64,000 nucleotides of DNA from Caproiciproducens galactitolivorans (GCF_004768785.1 NZ_SRMQ01000001.1:470985-534984), one strand, 5' to 3'; positions 34,907 to 44,367 are shown, counted from the first letter of the stretch. Translations and numbers: made by a program. Notes: generated by a model from the sequence alone, not told the origin.

Positions 34907-36460
34907 TTAAATTAGGGACGAGCGCACAGTCAGAACCGGTTTATAGCCGAAAACTTCCTGAAAGAATGGTGCGCATTGCTCGAACGCCCATTTTTCAAGG
35001 TAACAATTTTCGTTGCTGTCGGCTGTAATTAAAAGCCTGTCGTTGTTCAATTTTACCCGGATGTCGCTCAGCTTCTGCTTCTGCGCCTTGTCGAGCGCGT
35101 TTGCAAGCCGGAAAATCGCTACGAGTTTGGAAACGATCAGCCGGTTTTTGTCGCTCAGCCGAATAAATTCAATATCGTCATAATTGGGCACGTCGTATTC
35201 ATTGTAGCGCGAAACATAGGCGGTCAGCAGCATTTCTTCGTCAGTCATGCCATAAACGTCAATATCCTTTATCAAGTCAAACGTGCTCAATAAATGCTGT
35301 TTGGCAGTTACGTAATAGCCGCAGTCGTGCAAAATAGCCGCCAGCTCCAAAAGCAGCCTCTTGCGATGGTCAAGCCCATGAGCGCCTTTCATCTTATCAA
35401 AAATCCGGCAGGCAAATTTCCGGACATTTTCGGAATGCAGGTGGTTGCAGTGATAGGTCTTTGCGATTTCATACGCACAGCTGATTGCGTTTTCGCGGAC
35501 ATGTTCAAAATATTCCTCGCTGCTTTTTGGAAGGAGCATGTGGCGCATTAAAGCGTCCCACAGTTCCACTTTTGGCGCAATAATGACATCGGATTCTGAA
35601 AATTCAATCAGCCGGATATAGATAGCAAGTGCCGAGTACAGCAGCTCCGCCGTATCTTCGCTGATGCCATAGTGGTTGCTGATTTTTTCCTGTGACATCG
35701 AGCGTATCTGCTTAAACAGGTCGGTGAGCATCTGCGCCGGAATCGTGTAGCAGCCGTTTTCAGGCATCACGCCGCAGATGTGCGCAATCAGCTGAATTTC
35801 GTTTCCCGTCAGAACCAGGTTGGAAACAAGCCCTTTGCTGAACGGGATACGGATATGGCCGATAATGGAATTCAGGTATTCTTCAACAACGGTGTAGAAA
35901 TCCTCCGTAAGCTCCTGAATATTTCCAAGCATATCGTGCAGCTTTAAGGCTCCCATCGGAATGTTCTGCGAAAAGATCATATGCTTCCCGTTATAAAGGG
36001 AAAAGCCGATGGTCCCGGCGCCGATATAGGAAATCAGCGCATTTTCGCCCTTTTTATTTTCCATTTTGTCAAGCGTATTTAAAATCTCTGAATAAATCAG
36101 CGTTTTTTCCTGATCGTCTTCCAGTACCTGAACGGTCATGTCATTCTGTATTTTTAACTGGTCAATCACATAGGAACGGTTTTTCGCTTCCCGGAAAGCG
36201 GTGGTTGCCACTACTTTATATTGATTGACTCCATATTCTTTTAGAATTCCGCGGTATCCATGCAGGATACCGGAAAGCTCATGAAGGCTTTCGAAGCGGA
36301 TTTTTCCTTCCGTAAAGACCTCGTGGCCAAGATTTAAAGGGTATTCCAGTTTTTCAAGGTCGGAGATTTCTCCTTTTTTTAGCTGCGAAATCCTCATTTT
36401 TAGCATATTTGAGCCGATATCAATTACCGCTGCTACCTTGATGCTTTTTTTACGGTTCAA
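34907..36460 (-). CDS. ppx: Ppx/GppA phosphatase with HD domain (exopolyphosphatase)
   Basis: 517 residues. The actin-like ATPase core has AAVIDIGSNMLKMRI, YIGAGTIGFSLYNG and ATTAFREAKN; the C-terminal part is an HD domain (AAILHDCGYYV). It would release phosphate from polyphosphate or pppGpp. The TTG at 36460 is preferred: GGTGGTG lies just upstream, and the promoter at 36490 would place the transcript start only a few bases before the in-frame ATG at 36475. It heads the ppx-ppk-pfk operon. Confidence 0.9.
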   Translation of the reverse strand: MNRKKSIKVAAVIDIGSNMLKMRISQLKKGEISDLEKLEYPLNLGHEVFTEGKIRFESLHELSGILHGYRGILKEYGVNQYKVVATTAFREAKNRSYVIDQLKIQNDMTVQVLEDDQEKTLIYSEILNTLDKMENKKGENALISYIGAGTIGFSLYNGKHMIFSQNIPMGALKLHDMLGNIQELTEDFYTVVEEYLNSIIGHIRIPFSKGLVSNLVLTGNEIQLIAHICGVMPENGCYTIPAQMLTDLFKQIRSMSQEKISNHYGISEDTAELLYSALAIYIRLIEFSESDVIIAPKVELWDALMRHMLLPKSSEEYFEHVRENAISCAYEIAKTYHCNHLHSENVRKFACRIFDKMKGAHGLDHRKRLLLELAAILHDCGYYVTAKQHLLSTFDLIKDIDVYGMTDEEMLLTAYVSRYNEYDVPNYDDIEFIRLSDKNRLIVSKLVAIFRLANALDKAQKQKLSDIRVKLNNDRLLITADSNENCYLEKWAFEQCAPFFQEVFGYKPVLTVRSSLI

Positions 36461-36489
36461 ATTGTCACCACCCATACGGAACTAAGATT

Positions 36490-36518
36490 ATTATAGCAAA
36501 TGCCTTTTATTTCCACAA
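36490..36518 (-). promoter_or_regulatory. Promoter of the ppx-ppk-pfk operon
   Basis: On the minus strand TTGTGG (36518-36513), 17 bases and TATAAT (36495-36490). The leader to the TTG start at 36460 is about 23 bases. Confidence 0.75.
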
Positions 36519-36745
36519 CGATTCTTACTATATTACAGAACTTATCGGTTTATGAATGCCTGAAATTTAGAAGTTTTAAAATATTCATTTCAAAATTTAT
36601 ATTTTTCTAATTAACGGTATAACTATATTCGAATTTAAAAATTTACAGTTTTGCAATAAATCACTTTCATAGTCATATGGTTTCGAAAATATACTTAAAA
36701 GAGCGGACAGAATTGAATTGTCAAACTGTAAAGGGAATGAATATA

Positions 36746-37630
36746 ATGAATTACGAACAAAAGAGCATCTTAAAAAGCTTAAAAGATTTTTGGTTTGCTT
36801 TATTCTCGAACTGGGTCTTTCAGCAGGTCGTCTACTTCCTGTTCCCATTTATCATTTCAGGCGTTATGGAAAATTCGAACAAGTCTTTAAGCCCAGCTTC
36901 CTTTTATTCGTATCCGCAGGTGGTTTATTTTTCTCTGTATATTTTGATTTTAATAGGATTTTCCGCCGCAAATAAGCATATATTAAAGCAGCAAAAAAAT
37001 TCCGAGTTAAACCGGGCGGTAATTGATGAACTGCAAAATAACATAACCAGTTTAACACGGTATATGTCCACGCTTAGCTCGGATGAAAAGGAGGAAATTT
37101 TTGCCTCTTTGTCGCAATTCGTCTGTAATTCACTCTATACAATTTTTTCTGATCAATATGAAGACCGGAATTTTCGAATTAGCGTTATTAAACAAATTCT
37201 GCATCAAAACAAATTAATGTATACCATGCCCGGCTATAAATCGAACAGTTTAAGCAAGGGCGACAACCGTCCGCAGCCGGTGTCAAATTGTGAGAAATTT
37301 TTTAAGAATATACTCATGACGTCCGTAGAGAAGATTTATATTTTAGACGAAAAAGGGATTAAAAAGAAATTTGGTTCCACACATGAAAAAATAGCTGAAT
37401 ATATTGCGATTTCCCACAAAGGAGATTTTGATAATATTTGTTTTATCCTTCAGATTGATTGTACAAAGGCTGGAAGCTTTGGAAAAGACAAAGAAGAAAT
37501 TGAGGACTTTGTTCAACAATACATAGAACCTTTTATCAAACTCCTTGAAAACGCCTATGTTCAGGAGAGAATGAAATTTATTAATAGAGGGGTCGACAGC
37601 ATTGAAACACGAACCGTTGACATTGATTGA
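36746..37630 (+). CDS. Two-TM protein with cytoplasmic sensor-like domain
   Basis: 294 residues, not recognised. Two hydrophobic helices (about residues 18-38 and 58-76) flank a short outer loop; then a coiled segment (about 90-110) and a C-terminal domain (about 170-280) with an alternating strand-helix pattern reminiscent of GAF domains (VEKIYILDEKGIKKKFG). A signal-sensing role is a guess. AAAGGG lies ten bases before ATG 36746; earlier in-frame starts lack a site. AT-rich. It overlaps a small gene at its end. Confidence 0.6.
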   Translation: MNYEQKSILKSLKDFWFALFSNWVFQQVVYFLFPFIISGVMENSNKSLSPASFYSYPQVVYFSLYILILIGFSAANKHILKQQKNSELNRAVIDELQNNITSLTRYMSTLSSDEKEEIFASLSQFVCNSLYTIFSDQYEDRNFRISVIKQILHQNKLMYTMPGYKSNSLSKGDNRPQPVSNCEKFFKNILMTSVEKIYILDEKGIKKKFGSTHEKIAEYIAISHKGDFDNICFILQIDCTKAGSFGKDKEEIEDFVQQYIEPFIKLLENAYVQERMKFINRGVDSIETRTVDID

Positions 37631-37763
37631 GGGTAATAACGAGATTGACAGCGAATCGTTTTACGAGAAAATTAATAAAATTATCGAAGAAGAGCGAAAA
37701 AAAAACGCGGATATACGAGCTTTTCAAAATAGTCATAGGGATGAAGTGAAATTTTCCTCCTGA
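37602..37763 (+). CDS. Small 53-residue charged protein overlapping the sensor-like gene
   Basis: TTG 37602 with GAGGGG nine bases upstream opens a 53-residue frame rich in Glu, Lys and Asn (SFYEKINKIIEEERKKNADI), most of which forms one helix. It overlaps the upstream gene by 29 bases in another frame, typical of translational coupling, and ends before a hairpin at 37778. Function unknown. Confidence 0.55.
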   Translation: MKHEPLTLIEGNNEIDSESFYEKINKIIEEERKKNADIRAFQNSHRDEVKFSS

Positions 37764-37777
37764 TGAAAAGTAAATAA

Positions 37778-37810
37778 ATGACCCTGTCCACAAGTGCCGG
37801 ACAGGGTCAT
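37778..37810 (+). terminator. Hairpin ending the sensor-like gene pair
   Basis: Perfect ATGACCCTGTCC / GGACAGGGTCAT arms (12 bp plus) around a nine-base loop, followed by GTTTCATTCT. The U-tail is weak but the stem is strong. Confidence 0.6.
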
Positions 37811-38125
37811 GTTTCATTCTGCTGAAAATATTGGGAAATGAGGAAGCCGCCCGTTATGAGGCGGCCTTCTCAAAAAAGGATTGTAAAATATGAGAACTCT
37901 CCGTGAGAGACATATAAGCAATTTTGTTCAGAATTACGGCTGATTCGACAAAGGGGATAAATAAAATATAAATGACCTATGTGACAATCAAGTGAAAAAG
38001 AACGGGAGTTTTTGAAAATATTTCATGTGGTCCTTCATCGTATATGAGGTGGTTTATAAAATGGCAACACAGATTGCCGACCGATAGACTCGACGGATGA
38101 AGTAACGCGGACAAGAATAACGAAA
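37811..38125. other. Gene-free stretch between the sensor genes and tRNA-Ser
   Basis: It holds a 6-bp GC-rich hairpin (GCCGCC 37846-37851, GGCGGC 37860-37865) and an ATG near 38059 that follows a good GAGGTGG site but reads only MATQIADR before a stop, perhaps the start of a lost gene. Nothing else supported. Confidence 0.5.
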
Positions 38126-38159
38126 GAATCCCCGCTTTCCTTTCGGAGAGTGGGGATTC
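38126..38159 (-). terminator. Terminator of tRNA-Ser
   Basis: GAATCCCCGCTTTCC pairs with GGAGAGTGGGGATTC (wobbles included) around TTTC; on the minus strand the stem is followed by TTTCGTTATTC. Confidence 0.65.
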
Positions 38160-38244
38160 CCTTGTCGTTTTACTTCTTCGGTATGAAGAAGTCCAAAAGC
38201 AACATTCCGTTCGGTAGGAACAAAATATTGTTTCCGGTTCTGAA

Positions 38245-38331
38245 TGGCGGAGAGGATGCGACTCGAACGCACAATGCCTTGCGGCACACCACATTTCCAA
38301 TGTGGCTCCTTACCAATTAGAATACCTCTCC
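38245..38331 (-). tRNA. tRNA-Ser (anticodon GGA)
   Basis: On the minus strand the acceptor arms GGAGAGG and CCTCTCC pair fully, followed by discriminator G and an encoded CCA. The anticodon arm is CCACA-TTGGAAA-TGTGG, anticodon GGA, reading UCC and UCU. The long variable arm (TGCC-GCAA-GGCA) is typical of tRNA-Ser, and the T-arm loop is TTCGAGT. The D-arm is somewhat short. It is a single-gene unit with its own promoter and terminator. Confidence 0.93.
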
Positions 38332-38370
38332 GTATGGTTTATCTGCCTTGTTACCAGAGACAGCTTTATT

Positions 38371-38399
38371 ATTATATCGAATGTTTCCACAAAAATCAA
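38371..38399 (-). promoter_or_regulatory. Promoter of tRNA-Ser
   Basis: Minus strand TTGATT (38399-38394), 17 bases and TATAAT (38376-38371), 40 bases before the mature 5' end. Confidence 0.8.
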
Positions 38400-38447
38400 C
38401 CCCTATTTTGAAGATTTTTCAATTTTTCACATTTTGCTGTGTATTGG

Positions 38448-38476
38448 TGTTGCATAGAGGAAAATCGTGTTATAAT
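38448..38476 (+). promoter_or_regulatory. Promoter of asnS
   Basis: TATAAT at 38471-38476; 17 bases upstream lies TGTTGC, a weak -35. It diverges from the tRNA-Ser promoter. No T-box leader is present; the leader is only about 30 bases. Confidence 0.5.
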
Positions 38477-38513
38477 ATAAACATATTCTGGAAGCATGCA
38501 GGAGGTATTCCGA

Positions 38514-39908
38514 TTGAAGAGAACTGAAATAACCGAGTTGTATTCTAAAACGGCGGAGCTTAGCGGTAAAGCGGTAACGGTTTGCGGCTGGGTTCGCACA
38601 ATTCGCGATTCCAAAGCGTTGGGATTTATTGATCTGAATGATGGCAGTTGTTTTAAAGGAGTCCAGATCGTTTTTGAAGCGAATCGGATTTCCAATTTTA
38701 CAGAGGTTACGAAATTGAACGTCGGTTCAGCCCTTGTGGTAACCGGCGAGCTGGTTTTAACACCGCAGGCGAAGCAGCCGTTTGAAATTCACGCGGATAA
38801 AATTGAGGCAGAAGGGCTTTCCTCTCCGGATTATCCGCTGCAGAAAAAGCGTCATTCGCTGGAATTTTTACGCACAATTGCGCATTTGCGCCCGCGCACC
38901 AATACGTTCAGCGCTGCGTTCCGCGTGCGTTCGGCCGCGGCCTTTGCCATTCATAAATTCTTTCATGAAAATGGATTTGTTTACGTCCACACGCCGCTTA
39001 TTACCGGTAGTGACTGCGAAGGCGCCGGCGAAATGTTCACCGTGACTACACTTGACGCGGAGAACCCTCCGCGTAAAAAGGATGGAACGGTTGATTATTC
39101 GCAGGATTTTTTCCAGAAACACACCTCCCTTACGGTTTCCGGCCAGCTTGAGGCGGAGTGCATGGCGATGGCTTTTGGAAAGGTCTATACTTTCGGGCCG
39201 ACGTTCCGCGCTGAAAAGTCTTACACGCAGCGTCACGCGGCGGAATTCTGGATGATCGAGCCGGAAATTGCGTTTGCGGATTTACAGGACAACATGAAGC
39301 TTGCCGAAGCGATGATGAAATACGTTATCAAATATGTTATGGATACCTGCCCGGATGATATCGCATTTTTCAACCAGTTTATTGATAAAGGGCTTGTTGA
39401 TCGCTTAACGAATGTCGTCAATTCGGATTTCGCCTGTGTCACCTATACGGAAGCCATTGAAATTTTGAAAAAAAATAATGACAAATTTGAATATAAGGTA
39501 AGCTGGGGAAGTGACCTGCAAACGGAACATGAAAAGTATTTAACAGAGCAGGTATTCGGAAAACCTGTTTTTGTAACCGATTATCCGAAGGAAATCAAAG
39601 CCTTCTACATGCGTCTGAATGATGACGGAAAAACAGTTGCCGCAGTAGATTTGCTTGTGCCGGGTATCGGCGAGATCATCGGCGGCAGCCAGCGTGAGGA
39701 GCGCATAGAAATTCTTCAACAACGGATGAAGGAATTTAAGCTGAATGAGGAAAATTATTGGTGGTATCTGGACTTAAGGCGTTATGGCGGAACAAAGCAC
39801 GCAGGCTATGGCCTTGGCTTTGAACGCCTTGTAATGTATCTAACCGGGATTGCAAATATCCGGGACGTACTGCCGTTCCCGCGTACAACGGGAACCGCGG
39901 AATTTTAG
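38514..39908 (+). CDS. asnS: Asparaginyl-tRNA synthetase
   Basis: 464 residues, class II. An N-terminal OB-fold anticodon-binding domain ([21 protein letters not shown]) and the catalytic core with [10 protein letters not shown] (motif 2) and [15 protein letters not shown] (motif 3). The long [18 protein letters not shown] region and [11 protein letters not shown] are typical AsnRS rather than AspRS. TTG 38514 has AGGAGGT seven bases upstream; ATG 38496 lies inside or before that site. Confidence 0.94.
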   Translation: MKRTEITELYSKTAELSGKAVTVCGWVRTIRDSKALGFIDLNDGSCFKGVQIVFEANRISNFTEVTKLNVGSALVVTGELVLTPQAKQPFEIHADKIEAEGLSSPDYPLQKKRHSLEFLRTIAHLRPRTNTFSAAFRVRSAAAFAIHKFFHENGFVYVHTPLITGSDCEGAGEMFTVTTLDAENPPRKKDGTVDYSQDFFQKHTSLTVSGQLEAECMAMAFGKVYTFGPTFRAEKSYTQRHAAEFWMIEPEIAFADLQDNMKLAEAMMKYVIKYVMDTCPDDIAFFNQFIDKGLVDRLTNVVNSDFACVTYTEAIEILKKNNDKFEYKVSWGSDLQTEHEKYLTEQVFGKPVFVTDYPKEIKAFYMRLNDDGKTVAAVDLLVPGIGEIIGGSQREERIEILQQRMKEFKLNEENYWWYLDLRRYGGTKHAGYGLGFERLVMYLTGIANIRDVLPFPRTTGTAEF

Positions 39909-39926
39909 AAAGGATGTGTTTTACTT

Positions 39927-40319
39927 ATGGCAATGTGGAGAGATAATCTGAAAATCGGTGTATCGGTGATTGACAGCCAGCATAAAGAGCTGTGCGACCG
40001 GATTGACCAGCTCTTTGCCGCTTGCAATCAGGGCAAGGGAAGGGAGGAAATTATTAAGACGTTAGAATTCCTTGAAGGGTACACCATTAAGCATTTTTCC
40101 GACGAAGAGAAGTTGCAGCTCAGCAGTACTTACCCGAAGTACAAAGAGCATAAGGAAATGCATGAATTTTTCAAGAAAAAAATTGCGGATTTAAAATATG
40201 ATATTACAAAAAACGGTGCTTCCATTGCGGTTATATCCAAAACCAATTATTTCCTTATGGACTGGCTATTGAATCATATTCAGAAAGTAGACGTCGAATT
40301 AGCAAAATACATAAAATAA
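39927..40319 (+). CDS. Bacteriohemerythrin
   Basis: 130 residues, one hemerythrin domain with all seven di-iron ligands visible: H19, H56, E60, H75, H79, H117 and D122. It binds oxygen reversibly and in anaerobes is thought to help oxygen detoxification or sensing. It stands 18 bases after asnS, with AAAGGATG before ATG 39927, and may share the asnS transcript. Confidence 0.93.
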   Translation: MAMWRDNLKIGVSVIDSQHKELCDRIDQLFAACNQGKGREEIIKTLEFLEGYTIKHFSDEEKLQLSSTYPKYKEHKEMHEFFKKKIADLKYDITKNGASIAVISKTNYFLMDWLLNHIQKVDVELAKYIK

Positions 40320-40366
40320 CATAAGAATGTCTTCTTTATCTTATATGCAAGATTTGTGTTTTTAAC

Positions 40367-40395
40367 TTGCAATATTATCTATTATATATTAGAAT
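40367..40395 (+). promoter_or_regulatory. Promoter of the aminotransferase gene
   Basis: TTGCAA (40367-40372), 17 bases and TAGAAT (40390-40395) in the AT-rich gap after the hemerythrin gene. Confidence 0.6.
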
Positions 40396-40446
40396 AGTAC
40401 TTGTTTTTAAACATCATTTGCATTTTAAGATAGGGAGATGCTCATA

Positions 40447-41724
40447 TTGGACTTTCGGTCAATGTCAGAAAAGGAATTAAGCGATGTCAGGGCGGATTTA
40501 CAGGAACGTTATAACCAATTCAAAGCAAGGGGCTTAAAATTAAATATGGCCCGTGGGAAGCCGGAAACAGAACAGCTTCAGCTTTCGATGGGTATGCTGG
40601 ATGCTTTAAACTCCGCATCCGATCTTTATGCCTCCACCGGAGACGACTGCCGCAACTACGGCATGCCGTACGGCCTTCCGGAAATGCGGGAACTTTTTTC
40701 CCATATGATGGGGGTCGACGCTTCCAATATCATTGCGGGGGGCAATTCCAGCTTGAATATGATGTTTGATACCGTGTCCTGCGGGGTTACCCATGGCTTT
40801 TCGGGCTGTCTGCCATGGGGCAGGCAGGGCGCCGTAAAGTTTTTGTGCCCGTCGCCCGGCTACGACAGGCATTTTGCTGTTACCGAATACTTCGGTTTTG
40901 AACTGATTACGGTTCCAATGCTGCCCACAGGACCGGACATGGATGTTGTGGAAAAGTTGGTTTCAAACGATGAATTGGTGAAAGGAATCTGGTGCGTTCC
41001 AAAGTATTCCAATCCGACGGGTATTACCTATTCCGATGAAACTGTTCGCCGGTTTGCCGCTTTGAAGCCCGCTGCAAAGGATTTCCGGATTTTTTGGGAT
41101 AATGCCTATTGCGTACACGATTTAACCGATACGCCGGATCAGCTTTTGAACTTGTGGCTTGAGTGCAAAAAGAATGGCACGGAGGATTTGCCGGTCTTTT
41201 TTGTATCCACAAGTAAAATTTCTTTTCCAGGTGCCGGCGTAGCGGCGCTGGGTGCAAGCGACAACAACCTGGCTGTCCTGAAAAAGCATTTTTCGTATGA
41301 GACAATCGGACCGGATAAGTTGAACCAGTTAAGGCATTTATATTTCTTTAAAGATTACGACGGTATTCTGGAGCAAATGAAGAAACACCGCAAGCTGCTT
41401 GCGCCGAAGTTTAAAGCGGTAGCCAATAAGCTGGAATCCGAGCTTGGGGGAAAGGGCGTGGCCTGTTGGACGAATCCAAACGGAGGATATTTTATCAGCG
41501 TTGATGTTTTGAACGGCTGTGCAAAGCGGGTTGTTTCCCTTTGCAAGGAGGCTGGCGTTACCCTTACGAATGCGGGTGCGACCTTCCCGTATGGAAAAGA
41601 TCCGAACGACAGCAATATCCGTGTGGCACCGACCTATCCTCCGGTGGATGAACTTGAGGTCGCTATGGATTTGTTCTGTATTTGCGTTCAGCTTGCTGCG
41701 GCGGAAAAATTGTTAAATAAGTGA
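40447..41724 (+). CDS. PLP-dependent aminotransferase (Asp aminotransferase-like, PF12897 type)
   Basis: 425 residues, fold-type I. NMARGKPETEQLQL near the N-terminus, YSNPTGITYSDE (substrate Asn), WDNAYCVHDL (PLP Asp/Tyr) and VSTSKISFPGAGVA with the PLP lysine. The LNMARGKP start and length fit the Asp_aminotransf group, characterised as aspartate transaminases in actinobacteria. TTG 40447 is chosen since GGGAG lies nine bases upstream, whereas ATG 40438 abuts the site. A terminator follows directly. Confidence 0.85.
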   Translation: MDFRSMSEKELSDVRADLQERYNQFKARGLKLNMARGKPETEQLQLSMGMLDALNSASDLYASTGDDCRNYGMPYGLPEMRELFSHMMGVDASNIIAGGNSSLNMMFDTVSCGVTHGFSGCLPWGRQGAVKFLCPSPGYDRHFAVTEYFGFELITVPMLPTGPDMDVVEKLVSNDELVKGIWCVPKYSNPTGITYSDETVRRFAALKPAAKDFRIFWDNAYCVHDLTDTPDQLLNLWLECKKNGTEDLPVFFVSTSKISFPGAGVAALGASDNNLAVLKKHFSYETIGPDKLNQLRHLYFFKDYDGILEQMKKHRKLLAPKFKAVANKLESELGGKGVACWTNPNGGYFISVDVLNGCAKRVVSLCKEAGVTLTNAGATFPYGKDPNDSNIRVAPTYPPVDELEVAMDLFCICVQLAAAEKLLNK

Positions 41725-41752
41725 GAAAGGGAGCTTGTCTCCCTTTCTTTTT
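41724..41752 (+). terminator. Terminator of the aminotransferase gene
   Basis: AGAAAGGGAG (41724-41733) pairs perfectly with CTCCCTTTCT (41739-41748), followed by TTTT. The stem starts inside the stop codon. Confidence 0.8.
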
Positions 41753-41784
41753 GGCTGTCTTTACGAATAATCTCGTCAAACTAA

Positions 41785-41813
41785 TTGACTTTTTCATATG
41801 TAAACAATATAAT
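41785..41813 (+). promoter_or_regulatory. Promoter of secDF
   Basis: TTGACT (41785-41790), 17 bases and TATAAT (41808-41813), 54 bases before the secD start. Confidence 0.82.
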
Positions 41814-41867
41814 TGATTGTACACGTCTGCGAGGAATCACAGAAAACCAAAATTGGAGGATTTACGA

Positions 41868-43277
41868 ATGAAGCGAGTAGGAAAACCTGTATTTTTCATC
41901 GTCGCCCTCCTCATCCTGTTTTTAACTTATTCCGCAACCTTCGGAATTAAGGGTAAAAACGGGGATAATTCGACCACCTACATAAAAGGTGTCAGCGACA
42001 TTAGATGGGGAATAGACATTAACGGCGGCGTCGAGGCAACATTTAGCCCGGCAACTTCAAAAAAAGCGACTAAGGAACAAATTGATTCCGCAAAATCGAT
42101 AATTGAAGTCCGCTTAACTACGAATCATATTACGGATTATGAATTGTATTCCGATTATAACAATGATCGCATTATTGTACGTTTTCCTTGGAAGAACGAC
42201 GAAAAGACATTTGACCCCGAAAGCGCAATCAAAGAACTTTCCGCAACTGCAATGCTCACCTTCCGTGCGGGCGATGAGTATACAACCGTGACAACCGGTT
42301 CGGATGGACAACCTGTCTACAAAACGCCTAAGGGCGAGACGGCAAGCAACATTATTTTAACCGGCAGCGACATTAAAAGCGCTAAGTCTGAGATGTATCA
42401 GGATCAGACGACCGGCAAAGCAACCTATCAGGTTGGTTTGGAACTGACTGAGAGCGGCACCAAAAAATTTGCCGAAGCAACCGAAAAAATGCAGGGTGAA
42501 ATCATTTCCATCTGGATGGATGACGTTCGTATTTCCAATCCGAGGGTAAATGAGGTTATTACGGATGGAAAGTGCTCCATTCAGGGCAATTTTACAGCGG
42601 CGGAAGCTTCCTCTCTGGCAAACAAGATTACAGCCGGTGCGCTTCCGTTTAAGCTTACGACGACAAACTTCAGCACAATCAGCCCGACGCTGGGATCATC
42701 TTCTTTGCATGCAATGCTGATTGCGGGTATTATCGCCTTTGCAATTATCTGCGTGTTCATGTTGGTTCAGTTCAGACTTCCGGGCTTTATCGCGATTATC
42801 GCTCTGCTTGGGCAGATTGCTTTGTCTTTTGCGGCGGTTTCTGGATACTTCCCGTTTATTCAAAGCTTTACGCTGACCCTGCCCGGTATCGCTGGTATTA
42901 TTCTTTCCATCGGTATGGGTGTTGATGCGAATATTATTACTGCCTGCAGAATTAAAGAAGAACTCTGGGCAGGCAAAACCCTTGACGGGGCAATCCAAAA
43001 GGGTGACGACAACAGCTTCTGGGCAATTTTCGACGGTAATATAACGGTTGTTATTGTCGGCGTTATTTTGATGGCTGTATTTGGACCAACCAATATTCTT
43101 TCAATGCTGTTCGGAGCATCCACTACCGGCTCGATCTATTCCTTCGGCTACACGCTGTTAATCGGTATTGTCGGTAACTTCCTCTTCGGCGTAACGGCTA
43201 CCCGTTTGATGACAAAATCGATTTCCGGGTTTAAGTTCGCGCGCAATAAATGGCTGTACGGAGGTGCCGCAGAATGA
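41868..43277 (+). CDS. secD: Protein translocase subunit SecD
   Basis: 469 residues. One N-terminal membrane helix, the large extracytoplasmic P1 domain (about 40-285, with DIRWGIDINGGVEATF), and five C-terminal membrane helices containing GIAGIILSIGMGVDANIITA, the proton-relay region with the key Asp. With SecF it uses the proton motive force to pull proteins through SecYEG. GGAGG is eight bases before ATG 41868. Confidence 0.95.
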   Translation: MKRVGKPVFFIVALLILFLTYSATFGIKGKNGDNSTTYIKGVSDIRWGIDINGGVEATFSPATSKKATKEQIDSAKSIIEVRLTTNHITDYELYSDYNNDRIIVRFPWKNDEKTFDPESAIKELSATAMLTFRAGDEYTTVTTGSDGQPVYKTPKGETASNIILTGSDIKSAKSEMYQDQTTGKATYQVGLELTESGTKKFAEATEKMQGEIISIWMDDVRISNPRVNEVITDGKCSIQGNFTAAEASSLANKITAGALPFKLTTTNFSTISPTLGSSSLHAMLIAGIIAFAIICVFMLVQFRLPGFIAIIALLGQIALSFAAVSGYFPFIQSFTLTLPGIAGIILSIGMGVDANIITACRIKEELWAGKTLDGAIQKGDDNSFWAIFDGNITVVIVGVILMAVFGPTNILSMLFGASTTGSIYSFGYTLLIGIVGNFLFGVTATRLMTKSISGFKFARNKWLYGGAAE

Positions 43278-44233
43278 AAACCTTTAACATTCATTTCTTT
43301 GAAAACAGAAAGATTTACTTTGGAATTTCCATCACGGTCATGCTGATTGGCTTACTTTTCAATATTCTATTTGGCACTCAGTTGGATATCCAGTTTAAAG
43401 GCGGCGCCGAAATCAAATATTCTTTTGACGGCAAGGTTGTTCAGGAAGAAGTCGAAAAAATTGTCCAGGATACTACGAAAAAGGATGTTAGCGTTCGCAT
43501 CTTGGAGGATGTAAAATCCGCTGACGGCAAAAAAGTAAAAAATAATGTTTCCATTTCTTTTGCGGGTTCGGAATCTATTTCCGTTGATACCCAGCAGGCA
43601 ATTGAAAAAGCGCTTTCCGCAAAATATCCGAATGCGCATTTCGAGGTTGTTTCATCCAGCTCGGTTAATCCGACCATGGGCCGCAACTTCTTTATAAAAT
43701 GCCTGACGGCTGTTTTCATTACCTGCGTACTGCTTGTTCTGTATATTGCATTCCGGTTTAGAAAAATCGGCGGTATGTCCGCTGGCGTAATGGCTGTTCT
43801 CGCACTATTGCATGACGTTATCATGGTTTATTTTACATTTATCATCTTCAGAATACCGCTGAATGATAACTTTATTGCAGTTGTATTGACGATTCTGGGC
43901 TATTCACTGAATGATACGATTATTATTTATGACCGTATCAGAGAAAATCGCAGACTGATGGGGCCGAAAACGCCTTATTCTTCTTTGGTAAACACGAGTA
44001 TCAACCAGACATTTACCCGTTCTCTCTTTACTGCGGGTTGCACATTTTCTTCAATTGCAACCGTCTTCGTCGTTGGGCAGCTATATGGAATTACGAGCGT
44101 AACAACCTTTGCTCTGCCGATGATGGTCGGTGTTGTTACCGGTTGTTATTCCTCCGTCTGCATTGCAGGCCCCCTTTATGTTATGTGGCAGAACCATAAA
44201 GCAAAACAAAGAGAAACAGAAGCAAAAGCTTAA
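43274..44233 (+). CDS. secF: Protein translocase subunit SecF
   Basis: 319 residues, six membrane helices. LDIQFKGGAEIKYSF in the periplasmic P4 domain and ILGYSLNDTIIIYDRIRENR in the core are SecF signatures. The start ATG 43274 overlaps the secD stop (ATGA), GGAGGTG upstream, so SecD and SecF are made in step. Two terminators follow. Confidence 0.95.
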   Translation: MKTFNIHFFENRKIYFGISITVMLIGLLFNILFGTQLDIQFKGGAEIKYSFDGKVVQEEVEKIVQDTTKKDVSVRILEDVKSADGKKVKNNVSISFAGSESISVDTQQAIEKALSAKYPNAHFEVVSSSSVNPTMGRNFFIKCLTAVFITCVLLVLYIAFRFRKIGGMSAGVMAVLALLHDVIMVYFTFIIFRIPLNDNFIAVVLTILGYSLNDTIIIYDRIRENRRLMGPKTPYSSLVNTSINQTFTRSLFTAGCTFSSIATVFVVGQLYGITSVTTFALPMMVGVVTGCYSSVCIAGPLYVMWQNHKAKQRETEAKA

Positions 44234-44253
44234 ATTCAAAACACGATATTATG

Positions 44254-44288
44254 AAAGCCGCCGATGTTCTTTTGCATCGGCGGCTTTT
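44254..44288 (+). terminator. Terminator of secDF
   Basis: AAAGCCGCCGATG (44254-44266) pairs with CATCGGCGGCTTT (44275-44287) with a T run. Confidence 0.88.
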
Positions 44289-44367
44289 AAGTGTCGTGCG
44301 CCCGGGGCAACCGGGGTGTGGAAATTTGTGCCTGCAGAAATGAATAAAAAATATCTGAAATTGTAAG

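Noticed and set aside
38059..38085. Eight-codon ORF (MATQIADR) with a good GAGGTGG site
   Set aside because: Too short to call. It may be the start of a lost gene.
44130..44366. 78-residue frame over the secF end and terminator
   Set aside because: It translates the 44254 terminator hairpin and lacks a ribosome site.
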